Assembly: GCF_017833255.1 (NCBI RefSeq)
Contig: NZ_JAFIBU010000001.1
Span: forward strand, 3,714,501 to 3,778,500
Reading direction: 5' to 3'
Origin: Paenibacillus sp. PvR098
GTDB lineage: Bacteria > Bacillota > Bacilli > Paenibacillales > NBRC-103111
Length of the DNA stretch: 64,000 nt
The position numbers and the translations under genes were made by a program. Below are positions 46,073-54,269 of this stretch, piece by piece. Numbering within the stretch: the stretch's first letter is position 1; every line of letters starts with the position of its first letter. A model generated the notes under the pieces. That model was given only the letters and a program-made list of their open reading frames with translations, did no database searches and was not told the origin of the DNA.

Positions 46073-46660
46073 TTGGCCAGGAAAGCGGTTGCACAGGAGC
46101 TAAGCCGTGAGCGAATCTTGGAGGAGGCGAGACAGCTTTTTGTCGAGCACGGGTATCATGCATTAACAATGCGGAGTATCGCAAAGACAATGGGGTATAG
46201 TCATGGGGCATTATACTATCATTTTAGCGAGAAGGCGGAGCTGTTCTACGCATTGGTTACCGACGATTTCCATATGCTGCTGGAGCGGCAGAAAGACATG
46301 CTTAGGCGCACCCGCTTGGGTGATCTGGGGCAGCTTGAGAAGCTGATGTTCGAATTTATCCGCTTCGGGCTGGAGAATCCGAACCATTACGAAATTATGT
46401 TTATGATCAAGGATCCTGAGCTGCAGCGTTATTCCCGCACGGAACAGGCGGAGTGTCTGGATCTGTTCGCAACGGTTGTACGCTCGGTCGTTTCCAAGCA
46501 GCCGGAAAGTGATAAGAAGATGTACAGCTTGCCATGGAGCTTGTTCATGTCAATGCACGGATTCATTTCTTATAATATTCGTTATAATCAATCGTTTGAA
46601 GATGTCAAAAAGTTGGCGGAACAGCATGTCAAATATTTGTGCGAGGGGCTGCAAGGATAA
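46073..46660 (+). CDS. TetR-family transcriptional regulator
   Basis: 195 aa from TTG 46073 with GGGGGAG upstream. The N-terminal helix-turn-helix is clear (ILEEARQLFVEHGYHALTMRSIAKTMGYSHGALYYHF). The ligand domain resembles TetR_C groups with a conserved-looking LMFEFIRFGLENPNHYEIMF block. No efflux or target gene lies next to it, so its ligand and targets are unknown. Confidence 0.9.
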   Translation: MARKAVAQELSRERILEEARQLFVEHGYHALTMRSIAKTMGYSHGALYYHFSEKAELFYALVTDDFHMLLERQKDMLRRTRLGDLGQLEKLMFEFIRFGLENPNHYEIMFMIKDPELQRYSRTEQAECLDLFATVVRSVVSKQPESDKKMYSLPWSLFMSMHGFISYNIRYNQSFEDVKKLAEQHVKYLCEGLQG

Positions 46661-46695
46661 CGTAATCTCAGCATCCGGAGATTCTTTGCAGCCCC
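46645..46695. terminator. stem-loop overlapping the tetR stop codon
   Basis: GGGGCTGCAA (46645-46654, inside the end of the gene) pairs perfectly with TTGCAGCCCC (46686-46695); the stop codon is in the loop. It separates tetR from the convergent yjbQ-like gene. Confidence 0.7.
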
Positions 46696-46732
46696 TTACT
46701 TCATTGCATTAAAGCTTCAATGACTTGTGTGT

Positions 46733-47134
46733 TTACCCGCGGCTAAACTTGACTAAGCAGGTGCGCTGGCGCGGACCATCGAATTCGCAAAAGTAAATAC
46801 CCTGCCAACGGCCTAATACCAGGCGCGAGCCGGCGATGAGCACGGTTTGCGACGAACCGGTGGTCATCGCCTTTAAATGGGACGCTGTATTTCCTTCGGC
46901 ATGCTTGTATTTCGGATGCTCCCAAGGAAAGACCTCAGAAAGCCTCATCAGGACATCATGCTTCACATCGGGGTCGGCGTTCTCCTGAATGGTGATTCCA
47001 GCCGTGGTGTGCGGACAATAAATAACGGCGGTGCCATCCTCCAGTCCTTCCTGCTTTAATAGATCGTGCACAAGGCGGGTAATTTCAATCATCTCGTCCC
47101 GTTCCTTCGTTTGCAGATGCAGCGTATGGATCAT
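46733..47134 (-). CDS. YjbQ/UPF0047 family protein
   Basis: 133 aa on the minus strand with GGAGGAT before the ATG. YCPHTTAGITIQENADPDVKHD, HAEGNTASHLKAM and LGRWQGIYFCEFDGPR are the UPF0047 signature, including a conserved His set. E. coli YjbQ has thiamine-phosphate synthase side activity; the true role is unknown. It is convergent with tetR and divergent from the next gene. Confidence 0.92.
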   Translation of the reverse strand: MIHTLHLQTKERDEMIEITRLVHDLLKQEGLEDGTAVIYCPHTTAGITIQENADPDVKHDVLMRLSEVFPWEHPKYKHAEGNTASHLKAMTTGSSQTVLIAGSRLVLGRWQGIYFCEFDGPRQRTCLVKFSRG

Positions 47135-47265
47135 GGAAGATCCTCCTTCAATTCGGGGTTGGATGCTTCATTTCGTCATCATTATATTACACGAGGTGTC
47201 TGCTCACAAAACATGGTACAATAAGTACATATTCTAACAGCAACGTAATCGAAAGGGTGAAGACG

Positions 47266-47490
47266 GTGAACTTGACGGCCAACACAATGGAAAATACGGA
47301 ATTTATGATAGAAGAAATTAAGAGGAAGCTGCGGATGGCGAGCGGCGCCGCGCTCAAAGCGTCTAAGCTAAACGATGAACAGTATGATGATCTGCGTGAT
47401 ATTTATGAGATGGTGGCTGGTAAAAACCAGTTCAGTATCAGCGAGATTGAAGCGATCACGATGGAGCTCGGGAGGCTGCGTAAGGCTTAA
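47266..47490 (+). CDS. DUF1128 family small protein
   Basis: 74 aa from GTG 47266 with GAAAGGG eight nt upstream; in-frame GTG 47257 overlaps that site. EFMIEEIKRKLRMASGAALKASKL and YDDLRDIYEMVAGKNQFSISEI match DUF1128 (YfkK). Helical and soluble, function unknown. Confidence 0.85.
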   Translation: MNLTANTMENTEFMIEEIKRKLRMASGAALKASKLNDEQYDDLRDIYEMVAGKNQFSISEIEAITMELGRLRKA

Positions 47491-47641
47491 AGCACTTCGG
47501 AGTCTTTGGACATCTGCACATCTTGCCTGAACCAAGGACAGGGATACAAGCAGACAGGGCATGCACCTCGTACTATATAGCGTTAACACTAATGATGGAG
47601 GGCTTCTTGGCCCAACGCTAACTATATGGAGGTGCACGACT

Positions 47642-47953
47642 ATGCACAAAGCAGTCCGCAAGCAAGATGCTGCTAAGCTGATCGGCAAACCGATTTATGC
47701 GGTGAAGAAAGATGGCACGGTTGTTCATGGCAAGCTGGTGCGCATCAGCGGCGGAAAGCTGCTTGTCGCTCCCCGCAAAGGCAAGCAGGTCCGAACGTCG
47801 GCGATTATACCGCTCGTCCTGTTTGATTTGCTCGCCATTGGAACTGCCCCGTACGCCTACGGCGGCGGTTATGGCGGAGGGTACGGTTACGGAGGATACG
47901 GTGGTTACGGCGGCGGCTATCCGTATGGAGGAGGCGGCGGCTTCATCTGGTAA
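47642..47953 (+). CDS. hypothetical protein with Gly/Tyr-rich tail
   Basis: 103 aa from ATG 47642 with GGAGGT upstream. The first about 55 residues are basic and beta-like (KKDGTVVHGKLVRISGGKLL), followed by a short hydrophobic stretch (IIPLVLFDLLAIG) and a Gly/Tyr-rich tail of YGGG-type repeats ending in FIW. It has no Cys, so it is not a second TOMM substrate. Such tails are common in spore-coat or surface proteins; assignment is a guess. It is separated from the TOMM precursor by a strong terminator. Confidence 0.72.
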   Translation: MHKAVRKQDAAKLIGKPIYAVKKDGTVVHGKLVRISGGKLLVAPRKGKQVRTSAIIPLVLFDLLAIGTAPYAYGGGYGGGYGYGGYGGYGGGYPYGGGGGFIW

Positions 47954-47984
47954 TGAACCTCAGCATCCTGTCGTTCATATGAGC

Positions 47985-48028
47985 AATCCCACGTTTTGCG
48001 GCGCTCTCGCGGAACGTGGGATTTTTAT
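47985..48028 (+). terminator. terminator before the TOMM cluster
   Basis: AATCCCACGTT (47985-47995) pairs with AACGTGGGATT (48013-48023), followed by TTTATTT. It insulates the TOMM cluster from upstream transcription. Confidence 0.92.
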
Positions 48029-48137
48029 TTGTGTATGTGGGATAGTTAGGTTTCCTTGAGAGGGATAAGCCGCTCTTTTTTGGACAAATAGCAGAAGAAA
48101 TGACGGTCTTGCCGCAAGGATGAATGCGGACAAAGGC

Positions 48138-48187
48138 CGTTATTTGCGTTGTTACAAATAGGCATTTGAATTAGTAACAATAGCGGA
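48138..48187 (+). promoter_or_regulatory. dyad upstream of the TOMM precursor gene
   Basis: TTGTTAC (48149-48155) and GTAACAA (48174-48180) form a perfect inverted repeat, and the flanks CCGTTATT/AATAGCGG extend it imperfectly. It lies about 110-160 bp before the precursor start, in a promoter-sized region, so it may be an operator. No clear sigma-A promoter was found; TATAAT at 48273-48278 lies too close to the ribosome-binding site. Confidence 0.4.
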
Positions 48188-48296
48188 TGATCTAACATAA
48201 ATTATTTTGTCAAGGGAGAACGGCCTAAGGTTTGGCGGATGTTCCCAACCAGGTAGTTGTTTCCCTTATGAATATAATTTAACGGAGGTTGTAAAC

Positions 48297-48578
48297 ATGG
48301 ATGAGTTTAAAAAAGATATTCAAAATTTGCAGGTTGCTGAATTCAACGCGGGTCAGGTAACGCCCTGGGACAACCAGGCACAGTACGAGAGTGCCCGATT
48401 GTGTATTGGTTTCGGCGGATTTTGTGGTGGATTTGGCCGGTGCGGTGGATTTTGTGGTGGATTTGGCCGATGTGGCGGATTTTGTGGTGGATTTGGTGGT
48501 GGATTTTGCGGTGGTTTCCGCTGCGGAGGATTTGGTGGCGGCTGTGCTCGCTGCGGTGGTTGCGCCCGCTGCTTCTAG
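48297..48578 (+). CDS. TOMM (linear azole peptide) precursor, heterocycloanthracin/sonorensin-like
   Basis: 93 aa from ATG 48297 with CGGAGG (48283-48288); the frame is open upstream to 48207 but no other site exists. Residues 1-34 are a leader with MDEFKKDIQNLQVAEFNAGQ and VTPWD. Residues 36-93 form the core: 27 Gly, 12 Cys, 11 Phe, 5 Arg, 2 Ala and 1 Ile, no Ser or Thr, so only thiazol(in)es can form. Core repeats follow GGFCGGFGRC. Leader style and CGG-type core match the heterocycloanthracin family as I recall it. Three TOMM enzyme genes follow on the same strand. Confidence 0.9.
   Translation: MDEFKKDIQNLQVAEFNAGQVTPWDNQAQYESARLCIGFGGFCGGFGRCGGFCGGFGRCGGFCGGFGGGFCGGFRCGGFGGGCARCGGCARCF
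48414..48500 (+). repeat. 30-bp tandem repeats in the precursor core
   Basis: Two near-perfect 30-bp units (48414-48443, 48444-48473) encode GGFCGGFGRC, and a third partial unit starts at 48474. Codons are nearly identical between units, suggesting recent duplication. Confidence 0.85.
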
Positions 48579-48615
48579 TTTCCTCACGGAAGCTGTCGCT
48601 GTTTAAGGAGAAGAG

Positions 48616-48645
48616 AAAGCCTCTGCCCTGCTGGGCAGGGGCTTT
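48616..48645 (+). terminator. stem-loop between TOMM precursor and enzyme genes
   Basis: A 13-bp stem with one wobble: AAAGCCTCTGCCC (48616-48628), loop TGCT, GGGCAGGGGCTTT (48633-48645), then TTCTC. Likely a partial terminator that makes precursor mRNA more abundant than enzyme mRNA. Confidence 0.85.
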
Positions 48646-48740
48646 TCTCGACAAAATCAGGCATGAGGGACAAATAGCCATACATAGAATGAAAAAGAAA
48701 GTGACGGCTTTAAAAGAAGTTCGCGGTAAGGAGGAGTGAA

Positions 48741-50702
48741 ATGACAAAGCTGAATCCCTCTATGCGTCTGAAGGTAAAAGGGGATACGTTTTTTCTCCCC
48801 GATTCGAACGGAGGCGTGTATTTTCGTAATAACTCAGGCTCGTTCCGTATGGAAGGCCGTGGGATTGATCAGTGGGTTGCCAAGCTGATCCCCGTATTAG
48901 ACGGAAAGTACTCCTTGGACGATTTGACGGACGGATTGCCGGACGAATACCGGAACCGGGTAGTCGAAATTGTAAACATGCTGTACCAAAACGGCTTTGT
49001 GCAGATAGTAGCAGACCGCTCGCATCAATTGCCGGATCCGATTCTCCAAAAGTACGCCTCTCAAATTGAGTTTTTGAACAGCTTTGGCGGCTCGGGCGCG
49101 TACCGCTTCCAGTCCTACCGTCAGACTAAAGTGTTGGCGGTCGGCTCAGGCTCTTGGTTGGTCTCGATGGCAGCAGCGTTGTTTGAATCCGGGTTGTCCA
49201 GGTTTCATGTACTGATAACGGATTCGCATCCAACCCATCGTCAGCGCTTGGCGGAGCTTACGGCGCACGCCCGCACAACGGACCCTGAGGCGGCGCTGGA
49301 GGAAATGACTCTTCCGAAGGCAGGCTTGAACTCTTGGCGGGAGGCCGTGAAGATGTTTGATGCGATATTGTATGTGTCGCAGGAAGGCGAGCTTGAGGAG
49401 CTGAGGGTGCTTCATGCGGCTTGCAGAGAGGAGAAGAAGGTCTTTCTCCCCGTTATTTGTCTGCAGGGGGCGGGTCTGGCAGGTCCGCTGGTGCATCCGG
49501 ATTCTGAAGCATGCTGGGAGTCGGCATGGCGCCGCATCCATAGATCCGTGTTGAAAGAAGACCTGAAGCTGCATACGGTCTCTTCAACAGCAGGAGCGAT
49601 GCTTACGAATGTGATCGTGTTTGAATGGTTCAAAATGGCTGCGGGAGCGGTTGAACAGGGAAGAAACCATAAATTCTACCTGCTCGATCTGGAGACGTTG
49701 GAAGGCAGTTGGCATTCGTTCATGCCCCATCCGCTGGTGACCGGCCGTGCTGAAGTCCAGCGGATTCGCGATCTTGAGCTGTTGCAGAAGGAGAGCTCAG
49801 ACGAAGGTGATCTGACGGAGTGGCTTACTTATTTCGACTTGTTGACATCAGCAGAATCGGGAGTTTTTCATCTTTGGCAGGAGGGAGAACTGAAGCAGCT
49901 CCCGCTCGCGCAGTGTCGGGTTCAAGCCGCCGACCCGCTGTCGGAAGGACCGGCAGAGTTGCTGCCGGAGCGGATATGTACAGGTCTGACGCACGAAGAG
50001 GCACGGCGGGAAGCGGGGTTGGCCGGGATTGAAGCGTATGTTTCGCGGATGGTTGGTTTACTTGCTTCGGAGCCATCCTCAGATCGGGAAGCAAAGGGAA
50101 ATGGGATAAACCCGCAGGAATGTGTTGGAGTCGGAGCGGGGACAACGGCCTCAGAGGGTATATGCCGCGCGCTGCATCACTGTTTGTCTGAGGAGCTAAA
50201 CAGGCGTCAGGGAGTTCAGCAGCCTCTTCTCCATCGGGTGGAGCTGACGGCGGTAGAAGATCAACGCTGCCAATATGATTTGCAGGCACTGACCACGATG
50301 CAAGGTTCGCCCGTGATCGGCTTGGGGGAGGACATAGCCGGTTTCCCTGTGGTTTGGGTCGGTACAAGCGGCTGCTGGTATGGCAGTGTAGGCTTGAATG
50401 TGACTCTGGCGCTCAGGAAGGCACTTCAACAGGCGCTGCTGAAAGCCCAAAATCCGATGGCTAATATGACAGCGCAGGAGCTGGTAGCTTCGTCTGTGAT
50501 TTGGGAGGAGGCATTGCCGCAAAGTCTGGCGATCCCTGCGTTCGAGGATACTGCACAGCGGGAGCTGCTGCAAACGACCCTGCGGGTTTTGAACCGGAGC
50601 CGCAAGCAGCCAGTGGTCTTTGATCTCGCGGTGGAGCCGTTTATGAGAGAAAAACTGGCAGGGGTGTTCTGTGTGTCGTTGCGAGAGGAGGAATCCCGAT
50701 GA
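48741..50702 (+). CDS. ThiF-like TOMM maturation protein with RRE-like N-terminus
   Basis: 653 aa from ATG 48741 behind AAGGAGGAG. It resembles the putative thiazole-containing bacteriocin maturation protein family (TIGR03693 as I recall). Residues 1-90 look like a PqqD/RRE winged helix (YFRNNSGSFRMEGRGIDQWV), which would bind the precursor leader. Residues about 130-330 have a ThiF/E1-like nucleotide loop (VLAVGSGSWLVSMAAALFE) without a visible catalytic Cys pair. The C-terminal part has stretches (LTHEEARREAGLAGIEAY; VGAGTTASEGICRALHHCL) that resemble degenerate YcaO ATP-site motifs. Overlaps the next gene at ATGA, so translation is coupled. Confidence 0.85.
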   Translation: MTKLNPSMRLKVKGDTFFLPDSNGGVYFRNNSGSFRMEGRGIDQWVAKLIPVLDGKYSLDDLTDGLPDEYRNRVVEIVNMLYQNGFVQIVADRSHQLPDPILQKYASQIEFLNSFGGSGAYRFQSYRQTKVLAVGSGSWLVSMAAALFESGLSRFHVLITDSHPTHRQRLAELTAHARTTDPEAALEEMTLPKAGLNSWREAVKMFDAILYVSQEGELEELRVLHAACREEKKVFLPVICLQGAGLAGPLVHPDSEACWESAWRRIHRSVLKEDLKLHTVSSTAGAMLTNVIVFEWFKMAAGAVEQGRNHKFYLLDLETLEGSWHSFMPHPLVTGRAEVQRIRDLELLQKESSDEGDLTEWLTYFDLLTSAESGVFHLWQEGELKQLPLAQCRVQAADPLSEGPAELLPERICTGLTHEEARREAGLAGIEAYVSRMVGLLASEPSSDREAKGNGINPQECVGVGAGTTASEGICRALHHCLSEELNRRQGVQQPLLHRVELTAVEDQRCQYDLQALTTMQGSPVIGLGEDIAGFPVVWVGTSGCWYGSVGLNVTLALRKALQQALLKAQNPMANMTAQELVASSVIWEEALPQSLAIPAFEDTAQRELLQTTLRVLNRSRKQPVVFDLAVEPFMREKLAGVFCVSLREEESR

Positions 50703-52645
50703 GCGGCGCTGTTGTATTGATTGTCGGAGAGGGGCAGCTGGCGGAATTCGCAACCTCCGAACTGTCCGTTCAATACGAGATCTTTCGCCAGAAAGATTTC
50801 AAGACAAGGATACCGAAAGGGGTCGATTTGGCACTAGTGCTGGACGATGGTTGGCATCCCTTCGCTCATCAGGAAGCCGAAGCGGTGCTGCAATCAGCGG
50901 GGATTCCTTGGGTGCGAGGCTTCGTTTCCTTTGGCGAGGCTATGATCGGGCCGCTGGTTCGTCCGGGTACTCCGGGGTGCTCTCAATGTGCGGATTTGAG
51001 GCATCTGATGGGAGGGCGCGATCGCAAGGAGATGTGGGGGCTGCGGCGAATGCTGTCCGAGCACGGAGGCCTGCCGCGTGACGTGTGGGCTTCACGCTTG
51101 GGACTTTTACAAGCGGCGCATCTGCTAGCAGCGGAGGTGCGGAGAATCCTGCGAGGCAATCAAGCGGAGATAGAAGGACGAGTGTTTTTGATTAACCTTC
51201 AAACGCTCAAGAGCTCGCGTCACTTCTTTTTGCCCGACCCGCAGTGTGCGGTGTGTGGTCGTTTGCCCGACGACTCACCGGAAGCAGCTCAGATTGCTTT
51301 GCGGCCAAGTCCGAAAATCAACGCCAAGAGCTACCGCTGCCGTCCGATGGATGACTTGAAGGAATTTTTGGCCAAAGATTATTTGGATTACCGGACCGGC
51401 TTGTTGAATGGGAAGATGCATGATTTTGTGTCGCCGTTTGCCGATGTGAGCGTGAATCTGCCGTTGTTCACGCAGGACGAGGCCTGCGGAGGCCGGACTC
51501 ATTCCTATGCGGAGAGTGAGCTGACGGGCATCATGGAGGGCCTGGAGCGATACTGCGGTGTGGCGCCCCGCGGCAAACGGACGGTGATCCATGACAGCTT
51601 CCGTCGTCTCGAGGATCAAGCGCTGGATCCTGTCAAGGTAGGAGTACATGATAAGGAGCAGTATGCGCGGCCCGGCTTCCCGTTCAAACTGTTTGATCCT
51701 GACCGTCCCATCGATTGGGTATGGGGCTATTCGTTTAAGCAAGAACGACCGATTCTGGTTCCCGAGCTGCTTGCTTATTACAGCTTGGGGTGCGGGGATA
51801 AATTTGTCCATGAAACGTCCAACGGATGCGCATTAGGAGGAAGCTTGGAGGAAGCTATTTTCTACGGCATTATGGAAGTGGTGGAGCGCGATTCGTTTTT
51901 GTTGACTTGGTATGCGCAGCTGCCTATTCCGCGGCTTGATCTGTCTACCGCTGACGACCGAGAATTGCAATTGATGATCGAACGTTTGCGGACGGTGGCG
52001 GGATTTGATGTGGTTGTATGTAACGCTACGTTGGAGAATGGGATTCCAAGCGTATGGGCGCTCGCGAAGAACAGGAAACCAAGGGGAGTGAATCTGATCT
52101 GTGCAGCCGGGGCTCATCCGGACCCGATACGCGCGGTGAAAAGCGCGATTCACGAGCTGTCGGGCATGATGATGACGCTGGACGAGAAATTTGAAGCGAA
52201 TCGGCAGGACATTGAGCGAATGTTCCGCGATCCGTTTCGGGTGCGTCACATGGAGGACCATTCCATGTTGTACAGCTTGCCCCAAGCGGAAGAGCGCCTG
52301 CGATTTTTGCTGGATGAGGATCGTCCGGTGCGGACCTTTGACGAGGAGTTCAAGCCGAAGGCGAGGCATACGGATTTGACCGATGATTTGAAGGACATTC
52401 TTCAGGTGTTTCGTGGCTTAAATCTTGATGTGATCGTGGTGGACCAGACTACACCGGAGTTGCGTCAAAACGGATTGTACTGTGTGAAAGTACTGATTCC
52501 AGGGATGCTCCCTATGACTTTCGGTCATCATCTTTCCCGTTTGACGGGACTGGAACGGGTATTCACCGTACCGGTGGACCTCGGATATGCAAAGCAACCG
52601 CTTACGCCGGAACAGCTCAATCCGCATCCGCATCCGTTTCCATAA
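50699..52645 (+). CDS. fused TOMM cyclodehydratase and YcaO protein
   Basis: 648 aa. The N-terminal about 220 residues are E1-like with a four-Cys zinc site (CSQC near 94, CAVC near 183), matching TIGR03882-type cyclodehydratase partner domains. The rest is a YcaO domain: TGIMEGLERYCG near 278 and FYGIMEVVERDSFLLTWYA near 391 carry the ATP/Mg Glu residues. The last residues are PHPHPFP, the Pro-rich C-terminus characteristic of TOMM YcaO enzymes and needed for activity in studied members. With the ThiF-like partner it would convert precursor Cys to thiazoline using ATP. Starts at ATG 50699 overlapping the previous stop. Confidence 0.92.
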   Translation: MSGAVVLIVGEGQLAEFATSELSVQYEIFRQKDFKTRIPKGVDLALVLDDGWHPFAHQEAEAVLQSAGIPWVRGFVSFGEAMIGPLVRPGTPGCSQCADLRHLMGGRDRKEMWGLRRMLSEHGGLPRDVWASRLGLLQAAHLLAAEVRRILRGNQAEIEGRVFLINLQTLKSSRHFFLPDPQCAVCGRLPDDSPEAAQIALRPSPKINAKSYRCRPMDDLKEFLAKDYLDYRTGLLNGKMHDFVSPFADVSVNLPLFTQDEACGGRTHSYAESELTGIMEGLERYCGVAPRGKRTVIHDSFRRLEDQALDPVKVGVHDKEQYARPGFPFKLFDPDRPIDWVWGYSFKQERPILVPELLAYYSLGCGDKFVHETSNGCALGGSLEEAIFYGIMEVVERDSFLLTWYAQLPIPRLDLSTADDRELQLMIERLRTVAGFDVVVCNATLENGIPSVWALAKNRKPRGVNLICAAGAHPDPIRAVKSAIHELSGMMMTLDEKFEANRQDIERMFRDPFRVRHMEDHSMLYSLPQAEERLRFLLDEDRPVRTFDEEFKPKARHTDLTDDLKDILQVFRGLNLDVIVVDQTTPELRQNGLYCVKVLIPGMLPMTFGHHLSRLTGLERVFTVPVDLGYAKQPLTPEQLNPHPHPFP

Positions 52646-52667
52646 CCCGTGACAAGGAGTGAGGAGG

Positions 52668-54254
52668 ATGAGTCTGGATGCCTTTATACATTATTTGCAT
52701 TATGACACGGATAAGGCCAGGCCCCCGGATTGGGAGGTAGATTGGGAAGATGCGCCGCTTCCGTATAAGCTCTACCGCGGTTTGCCAGTGGTTTCTTTAT
52801 GTCCGGAAGTGCCGCTGACGTTAGAAGGAGGGCGAGGGTGGGGGAAGCCCGATATCCGCAGAATCGCTCATTTTTTATGGTACGTATTCGGACTCACGCA
52901 GGTGTGTCAGTCCGTCATTCCTTTGGATTCCACGGAACATGCCGTGGGCTCCATGCCGTTTAAGCGCCGGTTTGTTCCCTCAGGGGGTGGGCTGTATCCC
53001 AACGAATTATACGTTTATTTGAAGCTGGAAGACTTGCCTCAAGGGGTTTACCACTATGATGTGGCTCATCATCAGTTGATACTGCTGCGCGAAGGTGATT
53101 TCGATTCCTATCTGGCTAGGGCGCTGGGCAGCCGCTGTGACGTATCGGCTTGTTTTGGCGCGGTATTTGTTTCGACCCTATTTTGGAAAAACTTTTTTAA
53201 ATACCACAACTTTGGCTACAGGCTGCAGGGTCTGGATGCCGGCGTGCTGATCGGACAACTGCTGGAAGTGGCCAAACGGTTTGGTATTTCCTCGGGAGTG
53301 TATTTCCAGTTTCTTGATCTGGCCGTCAATCATCTGCTGGGGATAACCGAACAGGAGGAGAGTGTGTATGCGGTGATTCCTCTGTCGGCTGCCCCTGAGA
53401 TCACATGGTTTGCAAACCGCAGAGACGATGATGCCATGGTCTCTGCCGCTGAATTGTGCCGGGAGCTGCCGGTTGTTCAGCATCAGCACTATGTCCGGTC
53501 ACAGAGGGTCAGGGAGTATCCGATGCTGATCCGGATGAATGAAGTGTCCTTGCTGGACTCGCCTCACTCGTTTCGGCGGATCGTGGGGGAGAAGAAAGCT
53601 GCCGAAGCAGGCCCAGTCCAGGCGGTGATTCTACCTTCAGTCAACCGGCTCTCGTATGATCTGGCACCGGTCTGTAGAAAGCGCTATTCACCGGAAATGG
53701 ATTTCGTGATGGGCCGGATAAGTGAGCCGAACTTGGCCGCGCTGCTGCAGGAGGCGGCGAAATCCTTTCTGTATCGCAACGATTTGGATGGAGCCTGTGA
53801 GAACCCTGTGCCCCGCGTCCGGCTGTATTGCTGCCTGCGTGGGGTCGAAGGAATTCCGGACGGCGCATACCGCTATGACAGTACTCATCATTTGCTCAGG
53901 CAGGTACGTCCCGGGGACCATCGGCTCAGGCTGCAGCAGGGGATGTCCCTGGACAATGTGAATCTGTACCAAGTTCCGCTCAGCCTGCATGTGGCGGGGG
54001 ATAAGGACCATCTTCTTACGTTACTAGGGTACAGAGGCTATCGTATTCAACAAATGGAAGCGGGTATGCTCGTCCAGCGTCTGCTGCTGGCGGCATTCGC
54101 CATGGGGATGGGGGGGCATCCGCTTCTCGGATATGATGTGAACTTGTGTGATGAGATCTACCATATGGCCCGGCATGGACAAACGAGCCTGATTCAAGTC
54201 CCGGTCGGTCCTTATCGTGATCGCCCCCGATTGTCGGGAGGATTGCATGGTTAA
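52668..54254 (+). CDS. SagB-type dehydrogenase with two nitroreductase-fold domains
   Basis: 528 aa from ATG 52668 (AAGGAG eight nt upstream; GTG 52659 overlaps it). The first domain has the FMN-site pattern RRFVPSGGGLYPNELYVY near residue 101 and a following YNFG-like segment (YHNFGYRLQGLDAGVLIGQL). The second, from about residue 330, repeats the fold with NRLSYDLAP and GYRGYRIQQMEAGMLVQRL. SagB/McbC enzymes oxidise azolines to azoles with FMN. The duplication matches the TIGR03605 family architecture in heterocycloanthracin clusters. Last gene of the unit. Confidence 0.9.
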   Translation: MSLDAFIHYLHYDTDKARPPDWEVDWEDAPLPYKLYRGLPVVSLCPEVPLTLEGGRGWGKPDIRRIAHFLWYVFGLTQVCQSVIPLDSTEHAVGSMPFKRRFVPSGGGLYPNELYVYLKLEDLPQGVYHYDVAHHQLILLREGDFDSYLARALGSRCDVSACFGAVFVSTLFWKNFFKYHNFGYRLQGLDAGVLIGQLLEVAKRFGISSGVYFQFLDLAVNHLLGITEQEESVYAVIPLSAAPEITWFANRRDDDAMVSAAELCRELPVVQHQHYVRSQRVREYPMLIRMNEVSLLDSPHSFRRIVGEKKAAEAGPVQAVILPSVNRLSYDLAPVCRKRYSPEMDFVMGRISEPNLAALLQEAAKSFLYRNDLDGACENPVPRVRLYCCLRGVEGIPDGAYRYDSTHHLLRQVRPGDHRLRLQQGMSLDNVNLYQVPLSLHVAGDKDHLLTLLGYRGYRIQQMEAGMLVQRLLLAAFAMGMGGHPLLGYDVNLCDEIYHMARHGQTSLIQVPVGPYRDRPRLSGGLHG

Positions 54255-54269
54255 GGTCGGCAAGAAAGC

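Noticed and set aside
48273-48278. TATAAT as -10 of the TOMM precursor
   Set aside because: Transcription would begin inside the ribosome-binding site of the gene.
48414-48500. CRISPR-like repeats
   Set aside because: Units are contiguous, in frame and without spacers; no cas genes are in the window.
48279-48587. Minus-strand frame of 102 aa rich in Lys, Ser and Thr over the precursor gene
   Set aside because: It is the antisense of the Gly/Cys repeat and has no ribosome-binding site; repetition comes from the plus-strand core.
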